In this document: positions 34,085-42,595 of the stretch, piece after piece | How the letters are laid out: every line of letters begins with the position of its first letter | Numbering within the stretch: position 1 is the stretch's first letter | Source: CBDFMR01 sp965249765 | GTDB taxonomy: Bacteria; Bacteroidota; Bacteroidia; Chitinophagales; Saprospiraceae | Length of the DNA stretch: 64,000 nucleotides | Assembly: GCA_965249765.1 (NCBI GenBank) | Contig: CBDFMR010000003.1 | Location: 62,001 to 126,000, forward strand | Reading direction: 5' to 3' | Made by a program: the position numbers and the translations under genes | Notes under the pieces: generated by a model | Databases searched by the model: none | What the model was told of the DNA's origin: nothing | What the model saw: only the letters and a program-made list of their open reading frames with translations

Positions 34085-35686
34085 TTACGGATTTTTAAAT
34101 TCTGCCTTAGGTCCTTGGTAGTACCACCAGTTGAGAATAAGACAGATTAAATAATATGCTGCAAAGCCATACAATGCATATTCAGGTGTGCCCGCTTTTA
34201 TCTGTTGCCCAAATACCTTCGGAATAATAAAGGCTCCATACGCTGCAATAGCAGCCGTCCATCCAAGTACCGGACCGGCTTGCTCCTTGCTGAATATATT
34301 AGGTATACTTCTAAATGTAGATCCATTGCCGATCCCTGTAGTGAGAAAAAGCAACATGAAGCATGCAAAGAATGGCCACCAATACGTTTCTGGTGTTGTG
34401 CTGTTTTTTGCTTGAATAATAAAGTAAGCTACTGCGAGTGTGGCTGCGATTTGAACAATAGTACTTCCTGCAGTTACTTTAGCTCCACTGTCTATCTTAT
34501 CCGATAGCCAGCCTCCGATGGGACGTACTAAAGCACCTATCACTGGACCCAAGAAAACCCACATTAAAAAGTCAGGTGCATTGGGATTAACAAATGCGGG
34601 ATTGGCTTGATCAGAATAGACAAATATATCCTGACACAGTTTGGGAAAAGCAGCAGAAAAACCAATAAATGACCCGAATGTCATGGTATAGATAATTGTC
34701 ATCACCCAATTATGCTTATTCTTAAATATAGCGAACTGCTTATTTAGGTTTGACTTCATCTCCCCAGGAGTGGCGAACTTCATCAACATGACGGTGAGAA
34801 TAATAACAATGGGAAGTACTATCCACATATTCAACTCCATACTAATCAAGAGCCAAGCGCCTATTCCAGCGGAAATAAGCCCTAGTAAAATCATGTATAA
34901 TGACTTGCCAATACCTTGAATAGTATTGGGTAACTTGGGTGTGCCCGTAACGACATTGTTCATTCCAAAGAAAGCAGCAATAGCAGCTATGGCAAGAAGT
35001 GGTACCCATACCCAGCCCGCGTTTTGTATTCCAGTGAGGGCTTCATTGCTTACAACATTACCATCTTTATCGATGGCGGAAAACAAGAATAGACCTATAA
35101 CAAGTGGAATTGTTTTCTGCATTACTCCTACTCCCAGATTTCCAATACCTGCATTGAGTCCAAGTGATGTTCCTTGTACTTTCTTGGGAAAGAAGTAGCT
35201 TATATTACTCATCGAAGAGGAAAAGTTACCTCCTCCAAATCCTGACAACGCCGCAAGAACAGCAAATGTCATATAGGAGGTATTTACATTTTGCAACGCA
35301 TACCCCACCCCTATGGCAGGAATTAAAAGCAAGGCGGTAGAGATAAAAATCACGTTTCTACCTCCTCCTATTCCTATCAGAAATGAATTGGGAATCCTGA
35401 GTGTAGCACCTGCGAGACCTGCAATGGCTGGCAAGGTGTAATAAAGACTATTTATTTCTTTGAGCTTATCTGTCACTTGATCGGGAGTCATGCCAGCATC
35501 CATCATCCCAAAGTTGTAGCCAAACTCTTTCATTTTTGTTGCGATGACACTCCACATAATCCACACTGCAAATGCCAGAAGCAATGCAGGAATGGAAATC
35601 CATAGATTTTTTGTGGCAATTTTCTTACCAGTAGAGTCCCAAAAATTCTGATCTTCTACATTCCAGGTCGATATGTTTATTGACAT
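34085..35686 (-). CDS. narK: NarK-type nitrate/nitrite transporter (second copy, NarK2-like)
   Basis: A 533-residue major-facilitator protein with twelve hydrophobic segments. NarK signatures: TLRIPNSFLIGIGGGRNVIF, ALSGFGGGNFSSSMSNISYFFPKK, GLNAGIGNLGVGVMQ (nitrate signature 1) and GIGNGSTFRSIPNIF (signature 2). A central loop of about 25 residues faces the cytoplasm. Start ATG 35686. It follows the other narK copy by 19 bp; adjacent NarK1/NarK2 pairs, sometimes fused, are typical of denitrifiers. One member usually performs nitrate/proton symport and the other nitrate/nitrite exchange; which is which here is inference. Confidence 0.88.
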   Translation of the reverse strand: MSINISTWNVEDQNFWDSTGKKIATKNLWISIPALLLAFAVWIMWSVIATKMKEFGYNFGMMDAGMTPDQVTDKLKEINSLYYTLPAIAGLAGATLRIPNSFLIGIGGGRNVIFISTALLLIPAIGVGYALQNVNTSYMTFAVLAALSGFGGGNFSSSMSNISYFFPKKVQGTSLGLNAGIGNLGVGVMQKTIPLVIGLFLFSAIDKDGNVVSNEALTGIQNAGWVWVPLLAIAAIAAFFGMNNVVTGTPKLPNTIQGIGKSLYMILLGLISAGIGAWLLISMELNMWIVLPIVIILTVMLMKFATPGEMKSNLNKQFAIFKNKHNWVMTIIYTMTFGSFIGFSAAFPKLCQDIFVYSDQANPAFVNPNAPDFLMWVFLGPVIGALVRPIGGWLSDKIDSGAKVTAGSTIVQIAATLAVAYFIIQAKNSTTPETYWWPFFACFMLLFLTTGIGNGSTFRSIPNIFSKEQAGPVLGWTAAIAAYGAFIIPKVFGQQIKAGTPEYALYGFAAYYLICLILNWWYYQGPKAEFKNP

Positions 35687-35705
35687 ATTGTTAGTTTATA
35701 AATGA

Positions 35706-37196
35706 CTATGAGTGTTCAATCTTACGCATCAGTTCGGGTGTTTCCTTATGCATCATCTTGGTAATAACACGATGCATCCAAAAGAGACAAAGCGCAGAAA
35801 GGAAAAACATGAACATCCAGCAACTTGTCCATAAACCTGTACTCTCTAGTAGATAGCCAAAAATGATCGGGCAGAAGAAACCACCCAGACCCCCAAGCAC
35901 ACCTACCATCCCACCTACTACTCCAACTTCATCAGGAAAATAATCCGGTATATGTTTGTAAACAGCAGCCTTGCCAATACCCCATATACTTCCAATTAGA
36001 ATAATTAATATTGCAAAAATCCAAACATTGGCTTGAAAGAATATTCGAGTGATTCCTTTAGCCAGCAGTTGTTTTTTCGAAACTTTATCGCCAACCTCCA
36101 CGACGGTTTCTTGCCACACTTCTTTTTTGGGAAAGACAAACGTACCTTCTTCTATATCAATAGACCGTTCGTCCCTTTTGACAACTGGATACGATATTTC
36201 TCCTACCGTGATTGATTGAGGCGATACTGCAGTCACAGTACCTGTTCTTTTAGCCATTACACCTTTCCCAGGTGATACTATTTCCATTCTCGGAATAATG
36301 AGTAAAAAACTAATGAGTACAGATGATAATAGTACCCAATACATAATTTTTCTTGCTCCCCACTTATCTGACATCCACCCTCCTAAAGCTCGAATCACAC
36401 CTGATGGAAAACTAAATAGGGCGGCAAATATTCCAGCAGTAACTAATGGCAAATAATATACATTGACAAAGTAAGGAACAAGCCACTGTGAAAATGCAAC
36501 GAAACAACCAAATACAAGGAAGTAATACATACCAAACCTCCATACCCTAATATTCTTTAAGGGTTCTAGCATTCCTTTTAGAGTCCTCGAACTCGATGCC
36601 GGTTTTTTATTTTCAGTGAAAATATAAAATACGATTCCCATGGCAAGAAGGATGGCAGCGTACATTTTCGGAAGTGTCCTCCATCCTTCAATATTAACTC
36701 CACCATCAGTAAAATAATTGAGTAAGGTAGGGGCAAATAATGCGGTCAATGCAGCACCGGCATTTCCAGCTCCGAAAATCCCGAGTGCAGTTCCTTGTTG
36801 GTGCTTGGGATACCAAACTGACGAATAAGCAATACCTATAGCAAAACTTACTCCAGCAAAACCAAAACCAAAACTTGCCGCAGCAAAAGACCAAAAACTA
36901 TCGGCATTAGAGAGGAGATACATAGGAACGGCACAAAGAATCAACAAGATGGCAAAAACGGGTTTTCCTCCATACTTATCTGTGAGGATTCCTGCGGGTA
37001 ACCTAAATAAGGCTCCTGTCAACACGGGAATACCCATCAGCCAACCAATTTCTACTGGCCCCCAGTCAAAAACCTGATTGTCCACTAAAAAAGTCACCAA
37101 AACTCCATTAAGCATCCATATTGCAAAGCATACTGTAAATGCCAGTGTATTAAAAAAAAGTGCTTTATGAGATTTAAATGACGCCTTTTCCTGCAT
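35706..37196 (-). CDS. narK: NarK-type nitrate/nitrite transporter with an inserted hydrophilic domain (NarK1-like)
   Basis: A 496-residue major-facilitator protein. NarK motifs: LFRLPAGILTDKYGGK, FGAGNAGAALTALFAP and GGMVGVLGGLGGF. Residues 302-383 interrupt the fold, between membrane segments 8 and 9, with a beta-rich insertion (KGVMAKRTGTVTAVSPQ, EEGTFVFPKKEVWQET, VEVGDKVSKKQLLAKG); the last string resembles a lipoyl/barrel-sandwich motif. The start codon overlaps the stop of the preceding gene (TAATG), indicating coupling. Which side of the membrane the insertion faces is not certain. Confidence 0.88.
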   Translation of the reverse strand: MQEKASFKSHKALFFNTLAFTVCFAIWMLNGVLVTFLVDNQVFDWGPVEIGWLMGIPVLTGALFRLPAGILTDKYGGKPVFAILLILCAVPMYLLSNADSFWSFAAASFGFGFAGVSFAIGIAYSSVWYPKHQQGTALGIFGAGNAGAALTALFAPTLLNYFTDGGVNIEGWRTLPKMYAAILLAMGIVFYIFTENKKPASSSRTLKGMLEPLKNIRVWRFGMYYFLVFGCFVAFSQWLVPYFVNVYYLPLVTAGIFAALFSFPSGVIRALGGWMSDKWGARKIMYWVLLSSVLISFLLIIPRMEIVSPGKGVMAKRTGTVTAVSPQSITVGEISYPVVKRDERSIDIEEGTFVFPKKEVWQETVVEVGDKVSKKQLLAKGITRIFFQANVWIFAILIILIGSIWGIGKAAVYKHIPDYFPDEVGVVGGMVGVLGGLGGFFCPIIFGYLLESTGLWTSCWMFMFFLSALCLFWMHRVITKMMHKETPELMRKIEHS

Positions 37197-37651
37197 TATT
37201 CTATAGGTTTGCTAAAATTAATTCTCCCTTTTGAAGGATAACTTTCCGAATACCTGACTTGATACCTGCCATTCGGTACAATTATTTCTCTTATCGGTTT
37301 GGGGTGAAAAGTGTTGCAGTTTCTATACTTTATCCCATTGATTTCATACTCAAATTCAATCCCATTTCCTCGTGCAAATACCTGACACATTCCCAGTGTA
37401 ATCCCATCGACATAAGACTCTGAATTCAACAGGGATCCTTCAATTATTATATTTCTAATTACTGGCAATGAAATGATGATAAAAAGTCCTGCCAACACAC
37501 TTGAGAAGATTTTTCTCTTCTTATTTTCATCCTTCCATGTCTTATACAAAAGGATGGCGGCACCACCCCAGAGAGCCAAGCAAAAAATACACTTAACCAC
37601 CTGAGCTGCTATTAGCTCCAGATTGGTCACCGATAGTGCTGTAGCGATCAT
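37196..37651 (-). CDS. Small membrane protein of the nar run, unknown function
   Basis: 151 residues with two hydrophobic segments (about 10-36 and 48-72) and a C-terminal region of about 80 residues with FEYEINGIKYRNCNTFHP and VPNGRYQVRYSESYPSKGRI, a beta-rich fold probably outside the membrane. No family recognised. It lies between narI (6 bp upstream) and the NarK1-like gene, whose start overlaps its stop by one base, so it is almost certainly part of the operon. It may assist the transporter or reductase; this is inference. Confidence 0.65.
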   Translation of the reverse strand: MIATALSVTNLELIAAQVVKCIFCLALWGGAAILLYKTWKDENKKRKIFSSVLAGLFIIISLPVIRNIIIEGSLLNSESYVDGITLGMCQVFARGNGIEFEYEINGIKYRNCNTFHPKPIREIIVPNGRYQVRYSESYPSKGRINFSKPIE

Positions 37652-37657
37652 TTATAT

Positions 37658-38398
37658 CTAATTATTCTTTGGCCTTTTGATTGTCCAAGGAGATCCAGAC
37701 TTTCTGATACTTTTATTATCCCAATTCCACATTACTCGCTGGTATGGTCTCCAGATATAATGTAATGGCACTACTAAAAAATGCACAAGACGCGTAAATG
37801 GAATCAAGAAAATAATGAAAAATGCTCCAACAATGTGAGACTTAATAATCCATGGCATCGCAGCAACTGCAGATATATCAGGATTAAACTTAAAAATGGA
37901 CCACAGATAAGGAGTAAGTACAGAAGAAAACCATGACGAACCCCACCTAAAGTTATACGCTATCCAGATTCCAGTAATTGCCTGTATGAGCAAAAGCGTA
38001 ATGATCGTGTAATCCATCTTAGATGATACAGCAGCTATCCTGGGATTGGTAATCCTTCGATACAACAAATTCACAATACCTATCACCATAGCTATCGCAA
38101 AAATAAAGGCCGTCAACTCAAGAATGACAAGTCTGACGGGATGGCTGTTCCATGCCAGCACACCTCTAGGTATAAGAAAAGCAATTAAGTGCCCAAAGAA
38201 TAGAAAGAGCATACCCATATGAAATGGAACCGATCCCCAAAAAAGGTGTCGACCCTCCAAGAACTGCGACGACAATGATGAGTACTTGAATTTAGTAGAT
38301 CGATACCTCCATATCGACCCTATCACAAATACAGCCAAAGCCATGTATGGAAGGGCAATAAGGAAAAAATTATTAAGTGCGTTGAATAAGTTTTCCAT
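37658..38398 (-). CDS. narI: Respiratory nitrate reductase, gamma subunit
   Basis: A 246-residue NarI, the membrane cytochrome b that passes electrons from quinol to NarH. About five transmembrane helices. Candidate haem ligands are the histidines in WGSVPFHMGMLFLFFGHLIA and in IKSHIVGAFFIIFLIPFTRL, with VHFLVVPLHYIWRPYQ near the end. Typical length is 225-250. Start ATG 38398, 38 bp behind narJ. The arrangement narH-narJ-narI is the classical order. Confidence 0.93.
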   Translation of the reverse strand: MENLFNALNNFFLIALPYMALAVFVIGSIWRYRSTKFKYSSLSSQFLEGRHLFWGSVPFHMGMLFLFFGHLIAFLIPRGVLAWNSHPVRLVILELTAFIFAIAMVIGIVNLLYRRITNPRIAAVSSKMDYTIITLLLIQAITGIWIAYNFRWGSSWFSSVLTPYLWSIFKFNPDISAVAAMPWIIKSHIVGAFFIIFLIPFTRLVHFLVVPLHYIWRPYQRVMWNWDNKSIRKSGSPWTIKRPKNN

Positions 38399-38436
38399 GG
38401 AACTATGTTTTATTGTACTTCATTGTTTTTATCAGA

Positions 38437-39099
38437 TCATCCTTCGATTTTTTCCTCTGTCGTGATATTTCTTAAAAAATCAGAAGTCTTTTCTCTCAAT
38501 TCTTCCTCTTCAAATTCAAAATCTATTTTCAATACAGACAGCAGAGCCTCTAGTGCCTGTTGATATAAAGTATAGTAGGCATCGGGTCTATCAATAATGG
38601 TCTTGTGTTTTCTCTTGTAAAACTTATCCTTGAGTTTGATCTCCTCTGGAGCAAACCCTCTGATCATCCTTTGTAGAGAAGGAGCTATTATCTGTTTAAC
38701 TAATTCGTCAATGATCAATTGATCCTGCATTAAAGGCAGTAAGCGTAATACATTGGGCATGTGGTCTGATAATTCTACACCACAGTCATTGTTTACTTCT
38801 CGGTGCTCTCTATTGAGATTGACAAGGAGCTCTCCTCTCTTGTAGTCATCTCCAAACATCACATAACCCAAGTCTAGGGTAGTAACTGCTTGAACATCGA
38901 ATGAGCGAACAAACAATTCCTGTTGCTTGATAAGATTGGCCATGGACATAAACTCCGAAAATGGCCTTATCTCATTAGCTGCTTCCGGGTACATTTTGTC
39001 TAAAAAATTCTGGAGGTCAGTACAATGCTTAATATAATTTGCTTGTGGATAGTCGAATATCGCCGCAAATAATCCATAGTGCTCTATGTTGTCCTTCAT
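38437..39099 (-). CDS. narJ: Nitrate reductase assembly chaperone
   Basis: A 220-residue NarJ from ATG 39099 (MKDNIEHYGLFAAIFDYPQ); the frame is open farther up but only inside narH. The TorD/NarJ-type helical bundle shows LGYVMFGDDYKRGELLVNLN, REHREVNNDCGVELSDHMPN and VLRLL with the conserved DHMP. It helps insert the cofactor into NarG before the complex is anchored. Overall length normal; 22 bp after narH. Confidence 0.9.
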   Translation of the reverse strand: MKDNIEHYGLFAAIFDYPQANYIKHCTDLQNFLDKMYPEAANEIRPFSEFMSMANLIKQQELFVRSFDVQAVTTLDLGYVMFGDDYKRGELLVNLNREHREVNNDCGVELSDHMPNVLRLLPLMQDQLIIDELVKQIIAPSLQRMIRGFAPEEIKLKDKFYKRKHKTIIDRPDAYYTLYQQALEALLSVLKIDFEFEEEELREKTSDFLRNITTEEKIEG

Positions 39100-39121
39100 G
39101 TCTTTGTTGTTGTCATTTATT

Positions 39122-40669
39122 CTATAACCCTCTCGTAGGCTTCTGTTTAATTCCAAATCCAGTGCTCCCCTTGGTGTCGCCGGTAAACTCAAGCATATCA
39201 AGGGCTTGTTCTCTATGTGCCGGTGGTATAACAAATCTTTGGTCAAACTTTGCAAGTGAAGTGAGCTTATAAATCTCGTCCGCCATTTTTTCATCCAGAT
39301 CAGCTCCGCGCATTGTGTATTCGACTTTGGCTGGATCTATATCACCTACCGTGACATTACGTCTATGGATTCTAACTGCCATCAATTTTTTCAAGACCAC
39401 CTTTACCTTTTCTTCATCACCTGCAGTGAATAAGTTGGCCATATACTTCAGTGGGAATCTTGCCTGATCTATAGTGCCCCATAGGTCTTCTGTACTCGTG
39501 TCATATAACCAGTCGTCATTCCAGAATTTAGCCATAGGATCTATTTTCTCGGCTTGCTCTTTTTTCTGGTCACCAAGTGACGCCATTACAGGAAGCATTG
39601 GTGGTACGTAGAATAACATGGGTAAAGTTCTGAACTCGGGGTGAAGTGGAAGAGCAAGCCCCCACTCTTTTACGAACTTATATGTAGGAGAATTTTGAGC
39701 TGCTTTAATCGTCGAATCAGGCACTCCATTTTCTTTTGCCGCTTTGATGACTTCTTCATCAAAAGGGTCAAGTATCATATCCAATTGACCGTCGACAAGA
39801 TTTTCTGTATCCTGCGAAGCTGCGTCCTCTATCCGATCAGCATCATATAGCATGACTCCTAGGTATCTGATCCTTCCAACACATGAATGCATACAAGCTG
39901 GAGCATGGCCTGATTCTAACCTTGGATAACAGAGAATACATTTCTCGGATTTTCCAGAGTGCCAGTTGTAATATGACTTCTTATAAGGACAAGCAGTCAC
40001 ACACATTCTCCAGGCACGACATATCTCTTGATTGATCAGTACAATGCCGTCTTCTCCTCGTTTATAGATTGCCCCAGATGGGCAGGAAGCAACACAAGCT
40101 GGATTGAGACAATGGTTACATATTCTAGGTAAATAGAAAAAGGCCATTCTCTCGAGTTGAAACATAGCTTCTTGAAGAGCCGGTGACAAGTTTTCGAGAT
40201 TGGGATCATTCCTGGCAAAGTCAGGACTTCCACTGAGATCATCATCCCAATTGGGTCCCATTTTTATATCAATAGGTTTTCCTGTGATGAGTGATACGGG
40301 TCGTGCAGTAGGTTGGTCATCCTTGGCGGGAGACTCGATAAGATCAAGATACTTGTAGGTAAATGGCTCATAGTAGTCATCGATAACAGGCATATGGGGA
40401 TTGTGAAAAATATTGAGCAATCCTTTTCGTTTGCCGGTTCCTTTGAGACTTATCGATCCATTGTTCTTAACCCATCCACCTTTATAGATCTCCTGATTTT
40501 CCCACTTTGAGGGATAACCAGTGCCTGGTTTCGTCTCTACATTATTCCACCATTGATATTCTACTCCTTTTCTATCTGTCCAAATATTCTTACACGCAAC
40601 GGAACAAGTATGACAACCTATGCACTTATCGAGATGAAAAACCATGGATATTTGTGACCGTACATTCAT
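39122..40669 (-). CDS. narH: Respiratory nitrate reductase, beta subunit
   Basis: A 515-residue NarH carrying four iron-sulfur clusters. CIGCHTCSVACKN opens the first motif, then CNHCLNPACVASCP, then CRAWRMCVTACPYKK and CILCYPRLESGHAPACMHSC. The Trp replacing one Cys in CRAWRMC is the known mark of the [3Fe-4S] cluster of NarH. The C-terminal part is the NarH-specific domain. No signal peptide, so the complex faces the cytoplasm. It is separated from narG by two extra genes, which is unusual. RIC lies 24 bp upstream. Confidence 0.95.
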   Translation of the reverse strand: MNVRSQISMVFHLDKCIGCHTCSVACKNIWTDRKGVEYQWWNNVETKPGTGYPSKWENQEIYKGGWVKNNGSISLKGTGKRKGLLNIFHNPHMPVIDDYYEPFTYKYLDLIESPAKDDQPTARPVSLITGKPIDIKMGPNWDDDLSGSPDFARNDPNLENLSPALQEAMFQLERMAFFYLPRICNHCLNPACVASCPSGAIYKRGEDGIVLINQEICRAWRMCVTACPYKKSYYNWHSGKSEKCILCYPRLESGHAPACMHSCVGRIRYLGVMLYDADRIEDAASQDTENLVDGQLDMILDPFDEEVIKAAKENGVPDSTIKAAQNSPTYKFVKEWGLALPLHPEFRTLPMLFYVPPMLPVMASLGDQKKEQAEKIDPMAKFWNDDWLYDTSTEDLWGTIDQARFPLKYMANLFTAGDEEKVKVVLKKLMAVRIHRRNVTVGDIDPAKVEYTMRGADLDEKMADEIYKLTSLAKFDQRFVIPPAHREQALDMLEFTGDTKGSTGFGIKQKPTRGL

Positions 40670-40693
40670 GACGTTAATTGTTGTTTTTCTAAA

Positions 40694-41428
40694 TTAATTC
40701 TCTGTATTTTCTTTTGCCTTAGCCAATTCTATGGCTCTAGGAAATAAGATGTTGTTCTCTAAATGAATGTGTTGATGGAGATCATCGACAAACTCTCCTA
40801 GCTTAAGATATAGAACCCGAAATGTGTTACATGCTCCCTCGGGAGGCTGAAAATTATTTGATAATTCAGCTATCTTTTTCGAGATGCTACCAGCATTGTC
40901 ATGCTCGAGCTCCATCATTCTGATCGGATTTTCTACGGAACCGAATGGTGGTGTCGGCATGGGCTGGAAAACATCATACATTCCCTCCATTTGCTTAATG
41001 TATGGGAACAGAATCCGCTCTTCTTTGCCCATGTGCGGTACTAGTTCTTCGGCCAACTCTATAAATAAGTCCTTGATCAGCACTGTATCAGGATGACGAT
41101 CACCGTGTACCCTAGTGACTTTCCCAGCATATTGAAAAAGAACCGGGATACTTTCTTTGACATAAGCATGATGCTTATCCATTATATAATCAACCAGCTT
41201 ACGCATAGGCCAGTTGGCATAATCATGTGCAGCATCTACTTGCTCATCCAGTGCAAGTAATTCACTTTCTAGGCTCTTATAATCTAGATTCTTTTTCTTA
41301 CAAACTTCCTCTACACTTATTCCACCTCCACAGCAAAAATCTATATTATGCTTCTTGAAGACGTCAGCAGCCTTGTAATTATCGGTTACTAGCTCTGCGA
41401 CTGTTCTGGATCCTAAAATGTTTATCAT
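40694..41428 (-). CDS. ric: Iron-sulfur cluster repair di-iron protein (RIC)
   Basis: A 244-residue RIC (ScdA/YtfE/DnrN) protein. The N-terminal ScdA_N domain has TVAELVTDNYKAADVFKKHN and IDFCCGGG with Cys32-Cys33. The haemerythrin-like domain follows, with KHHAYVKESIPVLFQY, VPHMGKEERILFPYIKQME, MELEHDNAGSISKKI and HQHIHLENNILFPRA giving the di-iron His/Glu ligands. It repairs clusters damaged by nitric oxide. Its place inside the nar run between narG and narH ties its expression to nitrate respiration. Confidence 0.94.
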   Translation of the reverse strand: MINILGSRTVAELVTDNYKAADVFKKHNIDFCCGGGISVEEVCKKKNLDYKSLESELLALDEQVDAAHDYANWPMRKLVDYIMDKHHAYVKESIPVLFQYAGKVTRVHGDRHPDTVLIKDLFIELAEELVPHMGKEERILFPYIKQMEGMYDVFQPMPTPPFGSVENPIRMMELEHDNAGSISKKIAELSNNFQPPEGACNTFRVLYLKLGEFVDDLHQHIHLENNILFPRAIELAKAKENTEN

Positions 41429-41462
41429 TTTTCTCTTACATTTCTGTGTTTTAATAAATATA

Positions 41463-42578
41463 TTAATTGGCTTGGGGCAATGCTTTTACATGAGCAAGAA
41501 CTTTGACTCCATTTACAGAGAATTCAGAATTTACGTCTGACAACCTGATTCCCTTTACATCATTTAACTGGCCTTCTGGAGAAATTGCTTTAACACCAAA
41601 GAAATCACCATTAGCATCTATAGCCTTTATGTGGAATATACTGCCTGAGCGACTTACTCCTTTTACATCATATTTTTTGCCATCATTATCTAAAGCCTTA
41701 ATGTCATAAATAGTACCGTCGTCACCTATTGCTTTTATGGGTGCATACTTATCATCACTGACCAATATCTTAACTGGCAATCTTTTTCCCTCAATTAATG
41801 CCTTGACGTCCAGGAGATGACGTTGATCAGAATCTTGCATGGCTTTCACATCATGAATACCACCTTCATTATCCAACGCCTTGATATTAAGGATTCTTCC
41901 TTCTGGATGAATAGCCTTAATATTCCAAATTGCCTTACTTTCCACACATTCAACCTGAGGAAGAGCTTTAATATGCGCATAGATCTCTACACCATGAATC
42001 TTCATTTCTACCTTACTATCAGATAGCTTGATTCCTTTTACATCATTGAACTGGCCCTTTGGAGATATGGCTTTTATACCGTAGGTTGATCCCTCTTGGT
42101 CTATGGCTTTGATATGTATTATATTGCCTGAATGAGAGACACCTTTGACGTCAAATATATCACCTGCTGAGGTGATTGCCTTGATGTCAAAGATCGTACC
42201 ATCATCACCTATTGCCTTCACCGGTGCATACTTGTCATCACTCGCCAATATCTTAACTGGCAATTTTCTCCCATCGATTAAAGCCTTGACATCTATGAGG
42301 TGTGTCTGATCAGAATCTTGAATCGCTTTTACATCATAGATCTTTCCATTTTTACCTAATGCCTTGACGTTGAGAGCTTCTCCTTCTGGGTGAATTGCTT
42401 TTATGTGCCAAATGAACTCGGAAGATTCCTGTACGGGATTTTCTTTTTCTACTGGCTTTTCAATTCGATCTTCCTCAGCAGTTTCCGTTTTACAACTACT
42501 AAGTAAAATGAGCGAACTAACTAGAAATAGATATCCCAGTCGATAAAATAAAGCGCTGAAGTTGGTTGTATTTTTCAT
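41463..42578 (-). CDS. Tandem-repeat lipoprotein of the nar operon (DUF7486-like)
   Basis: A 371-residue lipoprotein from ATG 42578 (lipobox LLSSC, Cys29), then an acidic linker. Residues 55-207 and 217-368 are two copies of one block of about 150 residues, roughly 70% identical. Each block is a chain of about 12 short units centred on [DHN]-[VI]-K-[AG]-[ILV], for example HIKAIHPEG, DVKAIQDSD, DVKALIDG, PVKAIGDDGTI and DVKGVSHSG. The spacing of 11-16 residues suggests a beta-solenoid or propeller outside the membrane. I believe it matches a DUF7486-type family; no function is known to me. It lies 17 bp after narG and 34 bp before RIC, in the same direction. Confidence 0.78.
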   Translation of the reverse strand: MKNTTNFSALFYRLGYLFLVSSLILLSSCKTETAEEDRIEKPVEKENPVQESSEFIWHIKAIHPEGEALNVKALGKNGKIYDVKAIQDSDQTHLIDVKALIDGRKLPVKILASDDKYAPVKAIGDDGTIFDIKAITSAGDIFDVKGVSHSGNIIHIKAIDQEGSTYGIKAISPKGQFNDVKGIKLSDSKVEMKIHGVEIYAHIKALPQVECVESKAIWNIKAIHPEGRILNIKALDNEGGIHDVKAMQDSDQRHLLDVKALIEGKRLPVKILVSDDKYAPIKAIGDDGTIYDIKALDNDGKKYDVKGVSRSGSIFHIKAIDANGDFFGVKAISPEGQLNDVKGIRLSDVNSEFSVNGVKVLAHVKALPQAN

Positions 42579-42595
42579 TACAATATATTTTATAA

